Below are positions 62,117 through 64,000 of a DNA stretch of 64,000 nucleotides, in pieces. How positions within the stretch are numbered: position 1 is the first letter of the stretch; each line of letters opens with the position of its first letter. Origin of the DNA: Xenophilus sp. Marseille-Q4582 (GTDB lineage Bacteria > Pseudomonadota > Gammaproteobacteria > Burkholderiales > Burkholderiaceae_C). A program made the position numbers and the translations under genes. The stretch covers positions 62,001 to 126,000 of the forward strand of contig NZ_CAKAKO010000008.1 of assembly GCF_916700565.1 (NCBI RefSeq). Reading direction: 5' to 3'. Below the pieces are notes generated by a model. The model saw nothing but the letters and a program-made list of their open reading frames with translations, had not been told where the DNA came from and made no database searches.

Positions 62117-63055
62117 TCAGGCGGGCTGAGCCAGAGAGGCAAGGGCCGCTTCGATATGGCGGACTTGTGCGGCTATGGGGTCGGGCAAAGCCCGTTCGCC
62201 GCGTAGAACCTGTGTGATGTATTGGGCGGTGGCTTCGCGGTCTTGCCCCGGGGGCAGGTCCGGCAAAGAGGCGAGAGAGCCCGCTTGTTGGGGTTCCACG
62301 GTGCGGCATTCGCCCTCGCTGAACAGGTCCAGCTGCGGCGTGCGGCGTGGGTCGGCCACGGGCTCACCCTCCGTACCGCGCAGCAGCAGCGCATGAGTGC
62401 CGGTCAGGCGCAACACGGCGCTCATGCTGTGCAGGTATTCGGGGTGGGTGTAGCTGCTGACCAGCAGGCTGGGGCCGGTGCAAGGGTTGAGCAGCTTGAC
62501 GAGGCTGTGCGCGCTGTTGCGCAAACCGACTACACGGCGGACATCGAGCAGCTTTTGCAATGCTGGAAGCAGACCTGCCGTTGGCAGGAACCAGACGCCA
62601 GCCTGGTCTGGCAGGTCTACGAGGGACGAAAGAAACGGGTTTGGGAGGGCGCCTTGCTGCGCCAGTGTGCTGAGCACCTCGCTCGTTGTGACGCGCCCAG
62701 GGTCAACCTGCTGGCCGTGGATCAGCACGCGCAGCCCCCGGCGGGCCAGCAACAGGGCCAGCAGGGTGGCGAGCGCAGGTAGCTTTCGTGCGCCGTTGTA
62801 GCAAGGCAAGATAACAGTGGGAGTGGAACCCGTGGCGTGGGCTGGTAGCCGCGCGTGTACGGCGTCCAGGAAGCCCGCCATTTCCTCAGGGGTTTCGCCC
62901 TTCACGCGCATGGCGATGCAGAAGGCTCCCAATTCCAGGTCGCTTACCTGGCCGTCGAGCACTTGGCCAAGGAGGTCGTTCGCCGCCTCGCGCGACAGTG
63001 CGCGGGCGCCGTCTTTGCCGCGACCGATTTCCTTGAGGTAGTGAGAAATGCCCAT
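62117..63055 (-). CDS. ybiB: YbiB-family protein (anthranilate phosphoribosyltransferase fold)
   Basis: A 312-residue protein related in fold to TrpD-type phosphoribosyltransferases but DNA-binding rather than catalytic in the characterised E. coli homologue. Start MGISHYLKEIGRGKDGARAL; SREAANDLLGQVLDGQVSDL (helical N-domain) and VILPCYNGARKLPALATLLA. Its place between nasA and the siroheme gene is common in Comamonadaceae. ATG 63055 is chosen; the frame is open much further upstream but that overlaps nasA. Confidence 0.85.
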   Translation of the reverse strand: MGISHYLKEIGRGKDGARALSREAANDLLGQVLDGQVSDLELGAFCIAMRVKGETPEEMAGFLDAVHARLPAHATGSTPTVILPCYNGARKLPALATLLALLLARRGLRVLIHGQQVDPGRVTTSEVLSTLAQQGALPNPFLSSLVDLPDQAGVWFLPTAGLLPALQKLLDVRRVVGLRNSAHSLVKLLNPCTGPSLLVSSYTHPEYLHSMSAVLRLTGTHALLLRGTEGEPVADPRRTPQLDLFSEGECRTVEPQQAGSLASLPDLPPGQDREATAQYITQVLRGERALPDPIAAQVRHIEAALASLAQPA

Positions 63056-63089
63056 GGCGGGATTTTCGGCGTTCTTATATGAAAACGGG

Positions 63090-64000
63090 TTATGTGCTGA
63101 TACGAACAGCGACAGGATTTTGCTGAACGAGGCGCTTGAGTTCGGGGACGCACGAGCCGCATTGTGTGCCGCAACCCAGGCGGGACTGCAAGGTGGCCAG
63201 GCGTGTGGCAGGTTCTCCGTCGATCTCTGGCAAGGCTTGGCGGATGGCCTGCGCGGTGACACCCAGGCAGTTGCACACTGGTTGGCTGCGTTCTGCGGGG
63301 GCCCCGCCAGGCGCTGTGTCGCGAGCCTGCAGCAGGGCGAGCCCGGTGACTGGTGTGGGCAGGGTGTCGCGCAGCAGGGTTGACAACCAGGTGCTGCTGC
63401 GGCTGTCGCCCGCCAGCAGGAAGGCCTGTACCCGGGAAGTTTCGGTGCCGCCCACACGCACGCGGCGGTGTTGGTGGCGCAGCGGGTCTGCGTAGCGCAG
63501 CGTGTCCACGGTGTCCAGTTCCAATGCCCGCACCAGGGTGTGGAGCCAGTCGCCCTGGTCGTCAGGGGCTTGTGCACAGGCGGCCTGGAACCAGATGCCG
63601 CACAGGGCAGGCAGGCCAGCGGTCGCGGACCCGCCTGCCGCCGCAAAAGGCACGCAGGCAGCGTAGTCGAAGGAATTCAAGAGCGGGCGCAGCGCCTGTT
63701 GCACTTCCAACGCTTTTTCTGCAGGCAGCCAGGCCATGGCCTGCAGCGTCCAGGGCAGGGCGGTTTTTTCAATGCGTACCGCCGCGTGCTTGAGTTCCGG
63801 CTGCTTGGACGTGGGGCAATAGGCCGATGTGGTGAGGCCGTTGACCCCGGCCATCGGTTGGCCGTCTGGGCTGCGGCCACCCAGGTATTCGCTGCCCCAG
63901 TGCATGCCGATGAAACACTGACGGCGCGCCAGTTCGTGCGATGCGTTGGCGGGCAGCACAAGTTGGCCGCGCTTGCTGGTGACGCGCACCAGATCGCCGA
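63090..64000 (-). CDS. nasA: Assimilatory nitrate reductase, C-terminal part (cut by window edge)
   Basis: The last 303 residues of a large molybdopterin enzyme. The molydopterin dinucleotide-binding C-terminal domain opens the visible part (GDLVRVTSKRGQLVLPANAS; FIGMHWGSEYLGGRSPDGQP; YCPTSKQPELKHAAVRIEKT). A BFD-like [2Fe-2S] domain ends it (VCNCLGVTAQAIRQALPEID and GCGTQCGSCVPELKRLV with four Cys), the mark of NasA/NarB-type reductases that take electrons through a C-terminal cluster. The N-terminal active-site domains lie outside the window. It is followed by ybiB after 34 bp. Confidence 0.88.
   Translation of the reverse strand, partial: GDLVRVTSKRGQLVLPANASHELARRQCFIGMHWGSEYLGGRSPDGQPMAGVNGLTTSAYCPTSKQPELKHAAVRIEKTALPWTLQAMAWLPAEKALEVQQALRPLLNSFDYAACVPFAAAGGSATAGLPALCGIWFQAACAQAPDDQGDWLHTLVRALELDTVDTLRYADPLRHQHRRVRVGGTETSRVQAFLLAGDSRSSTWLSTLLRDTLPTPVTGLALLQARDTAPGGAPAERSQPVCNCLGVTAQAIRQALPEIDGEPATRLATLQSRLGCGTQCGSCVPELKRLVQQNPVAVRIST

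Overview
The window comes from a GC-rich betaproteobacterium, most likely a member of the Comamonadaceae (Burkholderiales). This rests on codon and base use, the TctC/Bug receptor, the DUF1254 and CaiB-type genes, the nasA-ybiB-cobA order and a tyrosine-recombinase trio typical of these soil and water degraders. It is accessory DNA assembled by mobile elements. By my count about 40% of the 64 kb is transposable: four copies of one 2522-bp IS21-family element (one cut by the window edge, one carrying an IS3-family insertion), three copies of a 1321-bp IS5-family element, two copies of a 1114-bp IS630-family element, one further 1502-bp DDE element, one complete IS66-family element with a passenger gene, remnants of IS66, IS1182 and IS110 elements, and one recombinase-in-trio (RIT) element.

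Layout. 1-2663: IS21 copy 1 cuts the 5' end off a prokaryotic caspase (peptidase C14) gene with a C-terminal effector-associated domain. 2901-7551: RIT element with three overlapping tyrosine recombinases, the first split by IS630. 8081-11941: chemoreceptor plus CheW, a VapBC toxin-antitoxin pair, a small ORF and a truncated ORF. 11942-16435: IS21 copy 2, an IS110 fragment and IS5 copy A. 17438-25491: a catabolic cluster (amidohydrolase remnant, alpha/beta hydrolase, luciferase-like monooxygenase, FMN reductase, an IS, LysR regulator, acyl-CoA synthetase, acyl-CoA dehydrogenase remnant). 25492-25933: a broken integrase beside a tRNA-Thr 3' end, the attachment-site end of an integrated island. 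26081-33009: ordinary chromosomal genes (lipase-like lipoprotein, Bug receptor, DUF1254 protein, CoA transferase, truncated SMP-30 protein). 33010-39603: IS21 copy 3 with IS3, a DUF6036 fragment, IS5 copy B and IS630 copy 2. 39604-49739: two inverted, slightly diverged copies of TRAP transporter genes dctQM, enclosing nested IS66/IS1182 and a HipA-like kinase operon. 49800-58513: a hydroxyquinol (benzene-1,2,4-triol) degradation operon followed by dctPQM, with IS5 copy C between the two, and a divergent LysR regulator. 58623-61144: IS21 copy 4 inside a tRNA-Gly gene. 61282-64000: chromosomal nitrate-assimilation genes (cobA-type methyltransferase, ybiB, nasA).

How the genes work together. The best-defined pathway is hydroxyquinol 1,2-dioxygenase, maleylacetate reductase, 3-oxoadipate CoA-transferase (two subunits) and 3-oxoadipyl-CoA thiolase, which takes hydroxyquinol through maleylacetate and 3-oxoadipate to succinyl-CoA and acetyl-CoA. 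YciI-like and Dabb-domain proteins are encoded in the operon, and a TRAP transporter was originally directly downstream. The second cluster pairs a flavin-dependent monooxygenase and its reductase with a hydrolase, a CoA ligase and an acyl-CoA dehydrogenase; its substrate is unknown. No IS21 end has a matching target duplication at its partner end, so the window looks like a patchwork of loci joined by recombination between IS copies.
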